A stretch of DNA of 63,176 nt from JANQEA01 sp964530075 (GCA_964530075.1 CAZGXU010000004.1:1-63176); one strand, 5' to 3'; positions 7,372 through 16,178 are shown, counted from the first letter of the stretch. Numbers and translations are program-made. The notes: a model not told the origin generated them from the letters alone.

Positions 7372-8526
7372 CTACAAGGGCATCTCGTAGATCCGCCACG
7401 TCTTGTAGCGGACCCCGCCCATGAACGAGGACGCGCGGAGGATCAGATCGTTGTCCTCGAGCAGGAGCGACGGTTCGCAGGTCGTGTACCCCCTCCGGAG
7501 CGCGTGCTCGAGGACCTCCAGGTAGAGGACCGCGTCGACCCCCAGCTTGCGGAACTGCGGTCGGACGCCGAAGAACATCAGGCGGGCTCGCGGGATCCGC
7601 CTTCGCGTCCTCAGCAGCCGGAGGGCTCGGACGATGTCCAGATCCCTGAAGCGATTCCACCTCGGTCGCAGCGGTACGTTCGGGTCGGGGAGCGCGCCGA
7701 GGACGGCGGCCAATTCACCGTCCACGGACGCGAAGCGCAGCAACCCGGGATCGGCGACGAGCCTGAGGCTGTCGCCCACCGCCTCGGCCTCCGCCTCGGT
7801 CAGCGGGAGGAACCCCCAGTTGTTCGACCAGGCCTCGTTGTAGATCGCGACGATCCGATTGACCTCGTCCCGCAGCCGGCGCATCTCGATCGGGCGGGTC
7901 TCGATCCGCCGTCGCCGTCGCACCGCGGCCGCGAGGCGGAGGAGCCGGTCGCTCGCCGGAGCGAGCTCGATCCTGTAGGCGTGGTAGTCCTTCACCTTGC
8001 GCAGGCCGTATCGTTCGAGGTACTCGGCGTAGTACGGCGGGTTGTGGGTCAGTTCGACCGTCGGAGGCGCATCGAACCCGTCGATGAGGATCCCCTGATG
8101 GGCCTCGTGGGTCGCATTGGAGTAGCCGCCCGGGCCGCGCATCGTCTCCATCCTGCGCGTGCCGAGCCACTCGCGGCAGCGGTCGAGAAGCCCCGACGCC
8201 ACGCGGTAGTCCTCGCAGACATCGAAGAACCCGAAGAATCCGATTCGCACATCGTGGTGCTCGTTGTAGCGATGGTTGACCGCGGCGGAGGCACGGCCGA
8301 GGAGCCTTCGACCGTCCCGCGCGACGAAGTGGGTGACGTCGGCGGTTCGATGGTACGGATGCTCCGGAGTGAGGAGCCCCGTGATCCCCAGGATGCGGCT
8401 GCCGAGGAGCTCGGCGCGGAGCGGCGGCGTCCAGTGCGGATCCCCTCGGAAAAGCGACCACGGCACGTCGACGAACGCCCGCAGTCGCCTGTCACCGAGT
8501 GGAATCCGGTCGATCGTGAAGCTCAT
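7372..8526 (-). CDS. GNAT-like N-acyltransferase domain protein (YghO-like)
   Basis: A 384-residue cytoplasmic protein with conserved blocks of the YghO-like family: FFGFFDVCEDYRVASGLLD near residue 107, GPGGYSNATHEAHQGILIDGF near 131, a PPYYAEYLERYGL block and a C-terminal GNAT fold with FFGVRPQFRKLGVDAVLYLE. The family is widespread and lacks a firm biochemical role. The start at 8526 (MSFTIDRIPLG) follows GGCGGTGAC; the frame extends upstream without family similarity. Confidence 0.8.
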   Translation of the reverse strand: MSFTIDRIPLGDRRLRAFVDVPWSLFRGDPHWTPPLRAELLGSRILGITGLLTPEHPYHRTADVTHFVARDGRRLLGRASAAVNHRYNEHHDVRIGFFGFFDVCEDYRVASGLLDRCREWLGTRRMETMRGPGGYSNATHEAHQGILIDGFDAPPTVELTHNPPYYAEYLERYGLRKVKDYHAYRIELAPASDRLLRLAAAVRRRRRIETRPIEMRRLRDEVNRIVAIYNEAWSNNWGFLPLTEAEAEAVGDSLRLVADPGLLRFASVDGELAAVLGALPDPNVPLRPRWNRFRDLDIVRALRLLRTRRRIPRARLMFFGVRPQFRKLGVDAVLYLEVLEHALRRGYTTCEPSLLLEDNDLILRASSFMGGVRYKTWRIYEMPL

Positions 8527-8629
8527 GTCACCGCCCGACGAGGAGTTGCGCCGATTATGCCCCAGAAGGTTCCGGGAGGCGAGAGGGCTCCCGCCGGCTC
8601 GTCTCCCGGTTGACGGGCGATTCGACACG

Positions 8630-9421
8630 ATGTATCCCTACGGCGACATGGGCGAACCGGTGCCGGAGGCGAAACTGCTGCAGTGGGTCCAGCGACAGTC
8701 CGGCGTCTCCCGAAGGAAGGCGCGGGAGTTGATCGAGGCCGGGGAGATCGAGTTGAACGGCGAGGTCGTCGGCGATCCGTTCCTCCCCGTCGCGGCGGGG
8801 TCGATCGAGCGCCTGAGCCTCCGCGGCCACCCCCTCTCGGTCGAGGCCCCGCAGCCGCGCGTCTATCGTTATCACAAGCCGGCCGGGGTCCTGTGCAGCC
8901 ACGACGATCCCCACTCCGGCAACACGGTCGGCCGGATCCTCCGTGCCGAGGGATTCATCGGCTACAACTGGGCCGGGCGGCTCGATCAGGACGCCGAGGG
9001 GCTGGTCCTCCTGACCAACGACGGAGGCCTCGTCCACCGTCTGAGCCATCCGCGCTACGAGGTGGGGAAGATCTATCGCGTCTGGGTCGACCGGCTGCCG
9101 CGCAAGGCGGTGATGAACCGGCTTCTGTCGGAAATGCGTGGCGGGATCGTCGATCGGGGCGACACGCTTCGGATCCTCTCCGGCCGGGTCGAGGGACGCC
9201 CGCCCTACGTACGGCTCGCGTTGACCGAAGGGAAGAAGCACGAGATCAAAAGGCTGTTCGCCCACTTCGACCTCTCCATCGTCCGGCTGCTGCGGGTGGC
9301 GATCGGTCCGATCGAGCTCGGCGACCTCGCGGCGGGGGCGATCGAGCGTCTCCCCCGGAGGGAGGAGCATCGCCTCCGCCGGTCGGCCTTCAACGATCGG
9401 GGCGGCTCGCAGACCGATTGA
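8630..9421 (+). CDS. RsuA/RluB-family pseudouridine synthase
   Basis: Isomerises uridine to pseudouridine in rRNA. An S4 RNA-binding domain (SGVSRRKARELIEAGEIELNG, residues 24-44) precedes the catalytic domain, with YHKPAGVLCS near 81 and the catalytic Asp119 in GRLDQDAEGLVLLTNDG. The motif near KKHEIKRLFAHFD and the end GPIELGDL fit RluB/RluE rather than RluC/D. The start is uncertain: ATG 8630 or ATG 8648. Neither has a Shine-Dalgarno site. TTGACG (8610-8615), 17 bp, TATCCC (8633-8638) would start transcription close to 8648, suggesting a nearly leaderless mRNA from the second ATG. Confidence 0.88.
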   Translation: MYPYGDMGEPVPEAKLLQWVQRQSGVSRRKARELIEAGEIELNGEVVGDPFLPVAAGSIERLSLRGHPLSVEAPQPRVYRYHKPAGVLCSHDDPHSGNTVGRILRAEGFIGYNWAGRLDQDAEGLVLLTNDGGLVHRLSHPRYEVGKIYRVWVDRLPRKAVMNRLLSEMRGGIVDRGDTLRILSGRVEGRPPYVRLALTEGKKHEIKRLFAHFDLSIVRLLRVAIGPIELGDLAAGAIERLPRREEHRLRRSAFNDRGGSQTD

Positions 9422-9447
9422 ATCCGCGAAGAAGCCGCTCCTATAAT
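9418..9447 (+). promoter_or_regulatory. nadE promoter, leaderless arrangement
   Basis: TTGAAT, 18-bp spacer, perfect TATAAT, then only 6 nt to the nadE ATG at 9454, so the predicted +1 is at the start codon. It overlaps the stop of the preceding gene. Confidence 0.78.
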
Positions 9448-9453
9448 CCATGC

Positions 9454-11079
9454 ATGCGCATCGGGATCGGACAGATCAACCCGCACGTCGGGGCGATCGT
9501 GCGGAACAGGGATCGAATCCTGGCTCACATGCGCGAGGCCCGCGACCTCCGATGTGACCTCGTCGTCTTCCCCGAACTGGCGCTCTGCGGGTATTCGCCG
9601 CTCGACTCGATCTGGCGTCCGGGATACGTCGAGGCGTGCGAGGAGGCGGTCGAGGCGATCCGGGCGGCGTCGGACGGGATCGGCGTCGTCGTCGGCTCGA
9701 TCACCGCACGCAAGCGGCGCGAGTCGGTCAACCGGTACGACCTCTCCTCCCTCGCCGACGCCGCGGAGACCGAGCTGTTCAACACTGCGGTGTTGATCGA
9801 GGACGGGCGAACCCTCGGCCACGCGTCCAAGATCCATCTTCCTTGTTTCGACGTGTACGATGAGAGCCGCTATTTCTCGCCGGGCCCGGGGACCGAGGTC
9901 TTCGCGTTTCGCGACTGGACGATGGGGGTCAACGTTTGCGAGGACCTGTGGGTCGACGGCGGACCGACGGAGATCCAGGCGAACCTCGGCGCGGATTGGA
10001 TCGTCAACGTGTCGGCCTCCCCGTTTTACGTCGGGAAGCAGGCGATTCGGCACCGGCTGGTCCGGGAGCGGGCGAGGGAGAACGGCGTCGGCATCGTCTA
10101 CGCCAACCTCGTCGGCGGGCAGGACGACGTCGTCTTCGACGGGGGGAGCTTCATCGTCGATGCGGATGGGAGGCTCCTGTCCCAGGCCCCGGCGTTCGCC
10201 GAGGGCCTCTTCGTCTTCGACCTCTCCAACCCGCACCCGATCGCTCCCGCTGCGCCGGACGACCTGGCTCAGCTGCAATCGGCGTTGGTCCTCGGAATCC
10301 GCGACTATGTGTCGAAGAACGGGTTCGCGTCCGTCATCGTCGGTCTGTCCGGCGGAATCGACTCCGCCCTCGTCACCGCCCTCGCCGTCGAGGCGCTCGG
10401 GCCTGAGCACGTCACCGCCGTCTACCTTCCGAGCCGGTTCTCCTCCGAGGAGAGCCGCAAGGACGCGCACGAGATCGCCCGTCGCTTGTCGATCGAGCTG
10501 CTGGAGATCCCGGTCGCCGACATTCACAATGCGCTCCGCGACGCGCTCCCGGAGACGCCGACCGGATTGACCGACGAGAACCTTCAGCCGCGCGTCCGCG
10601 CGACGATCTGGATGGCTCTCGCCAACCAGCGAAACGCCCTCGTCCTCTGCGCCGGCAACAAGTCGGAGATCGCCACGGGATACAACACGCTCTACGGCGA
10701 CACGACGGGCGCCCTCGCGCCGATCGCCGATGTGTACAAGACGGACGTCTATCGCCTCGTCGGAGCGCTCGGCGATCGCATCCCGAAGCGCGTCCTGGAG
10801 AGGCCCCCTGCGGCCGAACTCCGTCCGGACCATCGCGACGAGGACGATCTCCCCCCGTACTCCGTTCTCGATCCGCTCCTCGCCAAGATCATCGAGGGCA
10901 ACATGTCCCGAGGACAGTTGATCGCCGCGGGGATCGACGCCGAACTGGTCGATCGGGTCCTCGCCCGATACTACGCGAACGAGTACAAGCGCCGTCAGCT
11001 CCCACCGGCGATCAAGGTCTCGCCGAAGGCGTTCGGCATCGGGCGGCGGGTCCCGATCACCAACGCGTACCGGGACTAG
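9454..11079 (+). CDS. nadE: Glutamine-dependent NAD+ synthetase
   Basis: Last step of NAD synthesis: amidates NaAD with ATP using glutamine. The N-terminal nitrilase-type glutaminase has the triad Glu41 (VVFPELALCGY), Lys126 (KIHLPCFD) and Cys162 (VNVCEDLW). The C-terminal ATP-pyrophosphatase domain has SGGIDS at residues 299-304 and GNKSEIATGYNTLYGD near 403. At 541 residues it is the short two-domain form. Its TATAAT box ends 6 nt before the ATG and no Shine-Dalgarno site exists, so the mRNA is probably leaderless. A hairpin shared with convergent hsp20 ends it. Confidence 0.96.
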   Translation: MRIGIGQINPHVGAIVRNRDRILAHMREARDLRCDLVVFPELALCGYSPLDSIWRPGYVEACEEAVEAIRAASDGIGVVVGSITARKRRESVNRYDLSSLADAAETELFNTAVLIEDGRTLGHASKIHLPCFDVYDESRYFSPGPGTEVFAFRDWTMGVNVCEDLWVDGGPTEIQANLGADWIVNVSASPFYVGKQAIRHRLVRERARENGVGIVYANLVGGQDDVVFDGGSFIVDADGRLLSQAPAFAEGLFVFDLSNPHPIAPAAPDDLAQLQSALVLGIRDYVSKNGFASVIVGLSGGIDSALVTALAVEALGPEHVTAVYLPSRFSSEESRKDAHEIARRLSIELLEIPVADIHNALRDALPETPTGLTDENLQPRVRATIWMALANQRNALVLCAGNKSEIATGYNTLYGDTTGALAPIADVYKTDVYRLVGALGDRIPKRVLERPPAAELRPDHRDEDDLPPYSVLDPLLAKIIEGNMSRGQLIAAGIDAELVDRVLARYYANEYKRRQLPPAIKVSPKAFGIGRRVPITNAYRD

Positions 11080-11087
11080 CCGACAAG

Positions 11088-11117
11088 AAGGGCCCCGGCG
11101 TCCCCGCCGAGGCCCTT
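11088..11117. terminator. Two-way terminator between nadE and hsp20
   Basis: AAGGGCC and GGCCCTT enclose an inner CGGCG-TCCC-CGCCG stem with one mismatch, giving a 12-bp interrupted stem with a 4-nt loop, flanked by A-rich and T-rich ends. It serves both convergent genes. Confidence 0.7.
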
Positions 11118-11137
11118 TGAGAAGTGATCGATCCGCC

Positions 11138-11590
11138 CTACTCGACCGCGATCTCGACCGGCTTCTCCTTCTCCTTGATCGACTCCTTCATCGGAGCGGT
11201 GACGATGAGGATCCCGTGCTCGAATCGGGCCTTGATCCGGTCCTTCTCGACCAGGTCTAGCGGAAGCGGGAAGGATCGCTGGAATCGCCCGTACCGGCGT
11301 CCGATCCGGAAGTAGTCCTCCCGGTCGATCTCCTCGTTCCGCTTCACCTCGCCGGCGATCGTCAGTCGGTCGTCCTCGACCTTGATCGAGATGTCCTCCT
11401 TCGTCACGCCGGGAAGCTCCGTCTCGAACACGAGGTTCTTGTCCTTCTCGTACACGTCGGTCCGTCCGAAGCTCGGAGCGAGGTCGAACCCGACTCGATC
11501 GAAGTCGCGGAAGAACTCATCGACAAGACGGGAAAGATTGCTCTCGAGAAGGAAGGGCCTTCGGCTTACTACGGGTAATCTCCTAATCAT
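11138..11590 (-). CDS. hsp20: Hsp20/alpha-crystallin small heat shock protein
   Basis: An ATP-independent chaperone that holds unfolding proteins. At 150 residues it has the alpha-crystallin core with NLVFETELPGVTKEDISIKV near residue 51, LTIAGEVKRNEE, and the closing block ARFEHGILIVTAPM (A-x-x-x-N-G-x-L type, here EHG). The C-terminal tail ends KEKPVEIAVE, with an IAV-like anchor motif. AAGGAGG precedes the ATG. A TTGACA-17-TATACT promoter and a CIRCE-like operator lie upstream, implying HrcA-type heat control. Confidence 0.94.
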   Translation of the reverse strand: MIRRLPVVSRRPFLLESNLSRLVDEFFRDFDRVGFDLAPSFGRTDVYEKDKNLVFETELPGVTKEDISIKVEDDRLTIAGEVKRNEEIDREDYFRIGRRYGRFQRSFPLPLDLVEKDRIKARFEHGILIVTAPMKESIKEKEKPVEIAVE

Positions 11591-11614
11591 CCTGAGTACC
11601 TCCTTCTGTTCGCA

Positions 11615-11641
11615 TTAGCAATCTAACTAGTAGATTGCTAA
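11615..11641. promoter_or_regulatory. CIRCE-like HrcA operator
   Basis: TTAGCAATC, 9-nt spacer, GATTGCTAA: the exact 9-9-9 layout of CIRCE (TTAGCACTC-N9-GAGTGCTAA), with one symmetrical change per arm. It covers the predicted transcription start of hsp20, the usual repressor position. No hrcA lies in this window. Confidence 0.85.
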
Positions 11642-11646
11642 TTGGC

Positions 11647-11675
11647 AGTATAGTGTATCGAGTGCTAGTTGTCAA
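11647..11675 (-). promoter_or_regulatory. hsp20 promoter
   Basis: Minus strand TTGACA, 17-bp spacer, TATACT. Predicted start near 11640, inside the CIRCE-like operator. The -35 box overlaps the -35 box of the yidD promoter on the other strand (shared TTGTCAA). Confidence 0.85.
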
Positions 11676-11697
11676 GGGGGGAGCGAGACGCTAGAAT
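11669..11697 (+). promoter_or_regulatory. yidD promoter, leaderless arrangement
   Basis: TTGTCA, 17-bp spacer, TAGAAT, then 6 nt to the ATG of yidD. Back-to-back with the hsp20 promoter; the two -35 boxes overlap. Confidence 0.78.
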
Positions 11698-11703
11698 CGA
11701 AGC

Positions 11704-11916
11704 ATGCTCCGCAAGGTCGCCGTCGCCCCGATCCTGATCTATCAGCGATGGATCTCACCGCTTCTCCCGCGGCGATGCCGCTTCGTGCCGACGTGCTCGG
11801 AATACGCGGTGCTCGCGATCACGAAGCACGGAGTCCTGCGCGGCTCCTGGCTCGCCGCCCGGAGGATCCTGAAGTGCCATCCCCTCCATCGGGGGGGGTA
11901 CGACCCGGTGCCTTAG
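11704..11916 (+). CDS. yidD: Membrane protein insertion efficiency factor YidD
   Basis: A small 70-residue membrane-peripheral protein that helps YidC insert membrane proteins. Family signature: IYQRWISPLLPRRCRFVPTC near residues 13-32, then SEYAVLAITKHG and the end HPLHRGGYDPVP. The usual partners rpmH, rnpA and yidC are not adjacent, so the gene has been moved out of the oriC-side cluster. No Shine-Dalgarno site; the -10 box lies 6 nt before the ATG. Confidence 0.93.
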   Translation: MLRKVAVAPILIYQRWISPLLPRRCRFVPTCSEYAVLAITKHGVLRGSWLAARRILKCHPLHRGGYDPVP

Positions 11917-12093
11917 GCGCATCCGGTTCAGCGCCGAGCCGGAACGACGCGAGGGGCTCGAGGCCTACCGACCCCAGCCTCAAACCGAGCCGACCGGTGC
12001 ACAAGAGCGTCCGGAGGCACGATGAAGGGAGGATCGCCCTCCCCCTCACCGTCCCGAACCCGGGCACCGGTGTACGAACGGTCCGGACCGGCT

Positions 12094-13260
12094 TCAGCCG
12101 GCGTTGAACTCCTCCCAAATCCGCTCGACCAAGCCGGCCTCCGTCAGGACGTCGACCGCCGTCATCGCGATCGCCTTGGCGGCGGCGAGCATCGCCGCGT
12201 ACCCGCGTTCGGAATCGGAGGCCTCGGCGAAGGGGCGCGAGTGTCCGGCGATGTCGTCCTCGCAGATCTGGACGTAGGGATGGATGCCGGGAACGGCCTG
12301 ACTCACGTCGCCCATGTCGGTCGATCCCATCGATTTGTCCTTCGGCGGGTTGTACGGGATCCCGTTGGCCTCGAGGTGCTTCAGGAACCGTTCGCCGAGG
12401 ACCTTGTTCGGCTTCATCGCCTTGTACGAGTGTCCGACCAGCCCGAACTCGAGCCTCGCCCCGGTCGCGAGCGCGGCTCCCTCGGCGCACTTGCGGAGCT
12501 TCTCCAGCAGTTCGTCGCGATAGTCGTTTTCCTGCGCGCGGACGTAAAACTCGGCCGAGGCGTACTCCGGCACGATGTTCGGCTTGACGCCGCCGTCGGA
12601 GATGATCCCGTGGATCCGGGCGCCGTCCTTGATGTGCTGCCGCATCGCGTTGATGCCGTTGAACGTCTGGATCACCGCGTCGAGCGCGTTGATCCCCTTC
12701 TCCGGGCTGCCCGACGCGTGCGACGATTTCCCGTGAAACTCGATCTTCACCTCGGTGATGGCGAGGCTGCCGCGGCCGATCGTCGTGTTCGTCGACGGAT
12801 GGAACATGATCGCCGCGTCGACGCCCTCGAACAGTCCGGCCTCGATCATCAGCACCTTCCCTCCGCCGCCCTCCTCGCCCGGAGTCCCCAGGAACAACAG
12901 CCTCCCGGGAAGCTCGGACTTGATCGAGCCGACGGCCAGGGCCGCCCCCAACCCCCCGGCGGCGATCAGATTGTGGCCGCACGCGTGGCCGATCTCGGGC
13001 AGGGCGTCGTACTCGCCGAGAATCGCCACGGTCGGCCCGTCACCGACCGCGGGATGCGCGGCACGGATCGCCGTCTCCAAGCCGGCGACGCCGAGTTCGA
13101 CCTCGAAGCCGTCCTTCTCCAGCTCTTCCGCGAGCCGCTTCGACGCCCGAACCTCTTCGAACTTGACCTCCGGATGCTCGAAGATGTCCTTCGCCACGTC
13201 GCGCAGTCGCTCCTCCATCCGATCGACCGCTTCGCCGACTTGCACGTTCCAATCGCTCAT
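12094..13260 (-). CDS. M20 family amidohydrolase (AbgB/IAA-amidohydrolase type)
   Basis: A 388-residue zinc hydrolase of the M20D group, removing acyl or aminoacyl groups from amides. Metal-site motifs: GEYDALPEIGHACGHN near residues 94-109, LGTPGEEGGGGKV near 132-144 with the Glu-Glu pair, and a C-terminal FAEASDSERGYAA near 351. The dimerisation domain contains HGKSSHASGSPEKGINALDA. Its ATG overlaps the stop of the racemase gene (ATGA), so the two are translated together. The substrate may be an N-acyl amino acid whose stereochemistry the racemase handles (inference). Confidence 0.9.
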   Translation of the reverse strand: MSDWNVQVGEAVDRMEERLRDVAKDIFEHPEVKFEEVRASKRLAEELEKDGFEVELGVAGLETAIRAAHPAVGDGPTVAILGEYDALPEIGHACGHNLIAAGGLGAALAVGSIKSELPGRLLFLGTPGEEGGGGKVLMIEAGLFEGVDAAIMFHPSTNTTIGRGSLAITEVKIEFHGKSSHASGSPEKGINALDAVIQTFNGINAMRQHIKDGARIHGIISDGGVKPNIVPEYASAEFYVRAQENDYRDELLEKLRKCAEGAALATGARLEFGLVGHSYKAMKPNKVLGERFLKHLEANGIPYNPPKDKSMGSTDMGDVSQAVPGIHPYVQICEDDIAGHSRPFAEASDSERGYAAMLAAAKAIAMTAVDVLTEAGLVERIWEEFNAG

Positions 13261-13982
13261 TCGCCCTCCTTGCCGTCTCCGAGCCGAACGCCCGGCCACG
13301 CGGCGCGCAGCGTCGCCTCGACCAGACGATCGAGCGCGTCGATCCAGGGAAGCGGCGTCCCGTCCCCGGGCACGAGCGAGATCTCCGTACACCCGGCGAC
13401 GATCGCCTTCGCCCCTTCCTCCTCGAGCCGCCGGACGATCGACGCGATCCCCTCCTCGACACGTCGGGGGCTCTCCCCCCGCTTGATCCTCTCAATCGCG
13501 CCCATGACCGAACGCTGGTCGGCGGGGTCCGGGACGACGACGCGGATTCCGCCGTCCTCACACGCCCGTTGATACAGGCCGGCCCGAAGCGTTCCGTCCG
13601 TCGCCAACAGGCCGACCGGCGATCGGTCGATCGTCGCGACCGTCTCGCGGATCATGTCGAGGACGGGAATCGAGACCGACGCCCGGAGCTCCTCGAGGTA
13701 GACATGAGCCGTGTTGCACGGCATGGCGAGGAGATCGGCCCCGGCGCGCTCGAGCCGTTTCGCCATCGCTGCAAGCGCTTCGATCGGACTCGGTCCGCTG
13801 CGCAGGATCGCGTCCGTTCGATCGGGAACCCGGGGGTCGTTGTCGATGAGGATGTGAAGGTGCTCTTGGTCCGTCCGCGCCGGGGTCGCGTCGACGAGGC
13901 GTCGGAAGAACTCGACCGTCGCCATCGGCCCCATCCCGCCCAGAATGCCGATCGTCTTCTTCTCCTCCACGGATGCTCCCAT
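13257..13982 (-). CDS. Aspartate/glutamate racemase family protein
   Basis: A 241-residue cofactor-independent racemase. The two catalytic cysteines are Cys89 in MPCNTAH and Cys198 in AGCTEI, each in its conserved block; IGILGGMGPMAT opens the protein. This fits Asp/Glu racemases (YgeA group), which also includes hydantoin racemases. Coupled by ATGA overlap to the M20 peptidase downstream. Confidence 0.88.
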   Translation of the reverse strand: MGASVEEKKTIGILGGMGPMATVEFFRRLVDATPARTDQEHLHILIDNDPRVPDRTDAILRSGPSPIEALAAMAKRLERAGADLLAMPCNTAHVYLEELRASVSIPVLDMIRETVATIDRSPVGLLATDGTLRAGLYQRACEDGGIRVVVPDPADQRSVMGAIERIKRGESPRRVEEGIASIVRRLEEEGAKAIVAGCTEISLVPGDGTPLPWIDALDRLVEATLRAAWPGVRLGDGKEGE

Positions 13983-14039
13983 CGCCTCGCGGCTCGCACG
14001 CCCGAAGGCACGTCAGGGTACGCGTCGGCCGGCCCGGCT

Positions 14040-15026
14040 TCAATCCCCTCCCGCCTTCTCCAGGAGGAGCTCGTAAATCGCAAGCGACGAGGCGACGAGA
14101 CAGGGCCGCGGCACATCGAGGATGTCGGCATAGTCGGAGAGCTCGAAGTGAACGAACCGGTACTCGGCCGGCCCGAGGATCCCCGAGATCACCGCGAGGA
14201 TCTCGCGCTGGTCGTTTCGCAGAACGTCGCCCGACAGTCGATGGGCGAGGTCCCAATTCCGCGAGATCAGCGCGGCGCCGAGCGCCCGGTCGACTTCGCC
14301 CCGGAACCTTCGCTCGAGGTCGGAGCGCGCCTCCGATCGATCGACGTCCTGCGAGCCGTAGGCGGTCCCGAAATGCACCAGATCGCCGGTGGCGACGATC
14401 GCGGTCGACGTTCCGTCGGCCGCGCGGATCGATCGGATCCACCCGGCCAGCCGCTCGGCGACGGCGAACGATCCGTCGATCGGATCCCGCGTCGGCCCGA
14501 CGAAGATCGGGAGCACCGGAAGCGGCGGCACGCCCCGGAGATCGGCCGCACGCCGCATCAGAGCGAAGAACGTGTCGAGCGAGAACTCGGCGACAAGGAC
14601 GCCGCGCCGGTCGATGCGGACCGGAACGTCCGCGGCCTCCGCGGCCGGAACGAGCGGGAGGCCGCCGAACGGGGTCTCGGCGGTCCGGGTCGGCAGCAGG
14701 GTTCCGCCGGCCACCTCCTCGAGGGCCGCCCGCCGCGCCTCGACCGATCGCCCTTCGTCGAGCGCCGCCCGAAAGGCGACCGATGAACCGCTGTGCAGGA
14801 CGCCAAGCGCGATCACCCGCTCGACGCCGGATCGATAGAGGGCCGACACAAGGCGCGCCTGGGGCGGACCGGCATACGCGAGTGCCGTATGCGGGAACGA
14901 GACGATCGCCCCACCGTCGACGGCTCGCACGAGCCCGTCATCGGAGGGGGATCGCAGCAGCTCATCGACCGTCCGTCGGCCGGACGGCGAGTCGATCTCG
15001 CGGCGGTAGTACGGCTTCCAGTCCAC
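14040..15026 (-). CDS. Memo-like protein (AmmeMemoRadiSam protein B type)
   Basis: A 328-residue protein related to the Memo/LigB fold. PHTALAYAGPPQA near residue 43 and TGDLVHFGTAYGSQD near 230 carry the conserved His and Asp positions; a run with ALGVLHSGSS fits. The usual genome partners (AMMECR1 protein and radical SAM protein) are absent from this window. The GTG at 15026 has GGAGG 7 nt upstream; the frame continues upstream without Memo similarity. The function in bacteria is unsettled, with a redox or dioxygenase-like role proposed for the family. Confidence 0.72.
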   Translation of the reverse strand: MDWKPYYRREIDSPSGRRTVDELLRSPSDDGLVRAVDGGAIVSFPHTALAYAGPPQARLVSALYRSGVERVIALGVLHSGSSVAFRAALDEGRSVEARRAALEEVAGGTLLPTRTAETPFGGLPLVPAAEAADVPVRIDRRGVLVAEFSLDTFFALMRRAADLRGVPPLPVLPIFVGPTRDPIDGSFAVAERLAGWIRSIRAADGTSTAIVATGDLVHFGTAYGSQDVDRSEARSDLERRFRGEVDRALGAALISRNWDLAHRLSGDVLRNDQREILAVISGILGPAEYRFVHFELSDYADILDVPRPCLVASSLAIYELLLEKAGGD

Positions 15027-15136
15027 GTCGGAACCTCCGTCCGCGCGAATCCTAGCGCGGGCGACGGACCGCCGCCACCGACCGGCGTGCGGTCGGGCCT
15101 CCGGCGGAGTAGACTGCAAGAGGCTAAGGAGGACGA

Positions 15137-16162
15137 ATGCAGATCGGGAGGTTGGACCGGGTCCCGCTCGGGACGTTCCCGACACCGATTCAAGAGCTGA
15201 AGCGCCTCGGTGAGCGCCTCGGGGGACCGCGTTTGTTCATCAAGCGCGACGACCTCACCGGGCTCGGACTCGGCGGCAACAAACTCCGAAAGCTGGAGTA
15301 CGCGATGGCCGAGGCCCGCGCCCTCGGGGCGACGACGATCATCACCATCGGCGGGCCGCAGAGCAATCACGTTCGACTGACCACGGCGGCGGCAAACCGC
15401 CTCGGGCTGAAGACGATCCTCGTATTGCGCGGGGACGAACCGGCCCGCGCCACCGGAAACCTTCTGATCGACCGGATCCTCGGTGCCGCCGAGATCCATT
15501 TCGTCGGCGCGGACGGCTACCCGAGCAAGGGCGAGCTCGACCGGATCGCCGACGAGAAGGCCGCGCAGATCGCGGCACGCCTCGAGGCGAGTGGGGAGAC
15601 GCCTTACGTCGTTCCGAACGGCTGCAAGGCGATCCACGGAGCGTTCGGCTACGCGGGATGCGCCCTCGAAACGGTGACGCAGTTGCGGGCGATGCACCTC
15701 GCACCGGATGCGATCGTCGCCGCCGTCGGGACGTCGAGCACGCTGACCGGTCTGATCCTCGGTTCGCACCTGTACGCCCAGGGGGAAATCGACGTCATCG
15801 GGATCAGCGTCGCCAACCCGACCGACGCGGTCACGGCCCGCGTCGCCGCGCAGCTCGACGAGGCGGTGGAGCGCCTCGAGCTCGACCTGGCGATCCCCGG
15901 TTCGTCGATCGAGATCCTCGACGACTACGTCGGCCCCGGGTACGGGATCCCGACCGACGCCATGAAAGAGGCCGTGCTCCTCACCGCGCGTTCCGAGGGG
16001 ATCGTCCTCGACCCGGTCTACACCGGGAAGGCGATGTCCGGATTGATCGACCTGATCCGAAAGGGGCGTTTCACCGAGGGCGACGTCGTCGTCCTTCTGC
16101 ACACCGGTGGGGTCCCCGGGCTGTTCGCCGATTCGCAGATCGAGGCCTTCCAATCGGTCTAG
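15137..16162 (+). CDS. PLP-dependent D-cysteine desulfhydrase / ACC deaminase family enzyme
   Basis: A 341-residue fold-type II PLP enzyme. The PLP lysine is Lys49 in GLGGNKLRKLEY, and GGPQSNHVRLTTAAANRLGL near 73-92 is the family block. GTSSTLTGLILGSH binds the phosphate, and LDPVYTGKAMSGLID near 293-307 is also conserved. The family includes D-cysteine desulfhydrase (DcyD), ACC deaminase and L-cysteate sulfo-lyase; the exact substrate is not decided by sequence. AAGGAGGACGA precedes the ATG. A long hairpin follows. Confidence 0.9.
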   Translation: MQIGRLDRVPLGTFPTPIQELKRLGERLGGPRLFIKRDDLTGLGLGGNKLRKLEYAMAEARALGATTIITIGGPQSNHVRLTTAAANRLGLKTILVLRGDEPARATGNLLIDRILGAAEIHFVGADGYPSKGELDRIADEKAAQIAARLEASGETPYVVPNGCKAIHGAFGYAGCALETVTQLRAMHLAPDAIVAAVGTSSTLTGLILGSHLYAQGEIDVIGISVANPTDAVTARVAAQLDEAVERLELDLAIPGSSIEILDDYVGPGYGIPTDAMKEAVLLTARSEGIVLDPVYTGKAMSGLIDLIRKGRFTEGDVVVLLHTGGVPGLFADSQIEAFQSV

Positions 16163-16178
16163 TCGCGAGGCGACAAAG

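Noticed and set aside
7327..8613. Long plus-strand frame opposite the GNAT-like gene, and similar long opposite-strand frames elsewhere (for example 5604-6503, 12022-13572, 35263-36279, 38197-39318)
   Set aside because: They mirror well-recognised genes on the other strand, are rich in Arg, Gly, Asp and Pro as expected for shadows in high-GC DNA, and show no family motifs.
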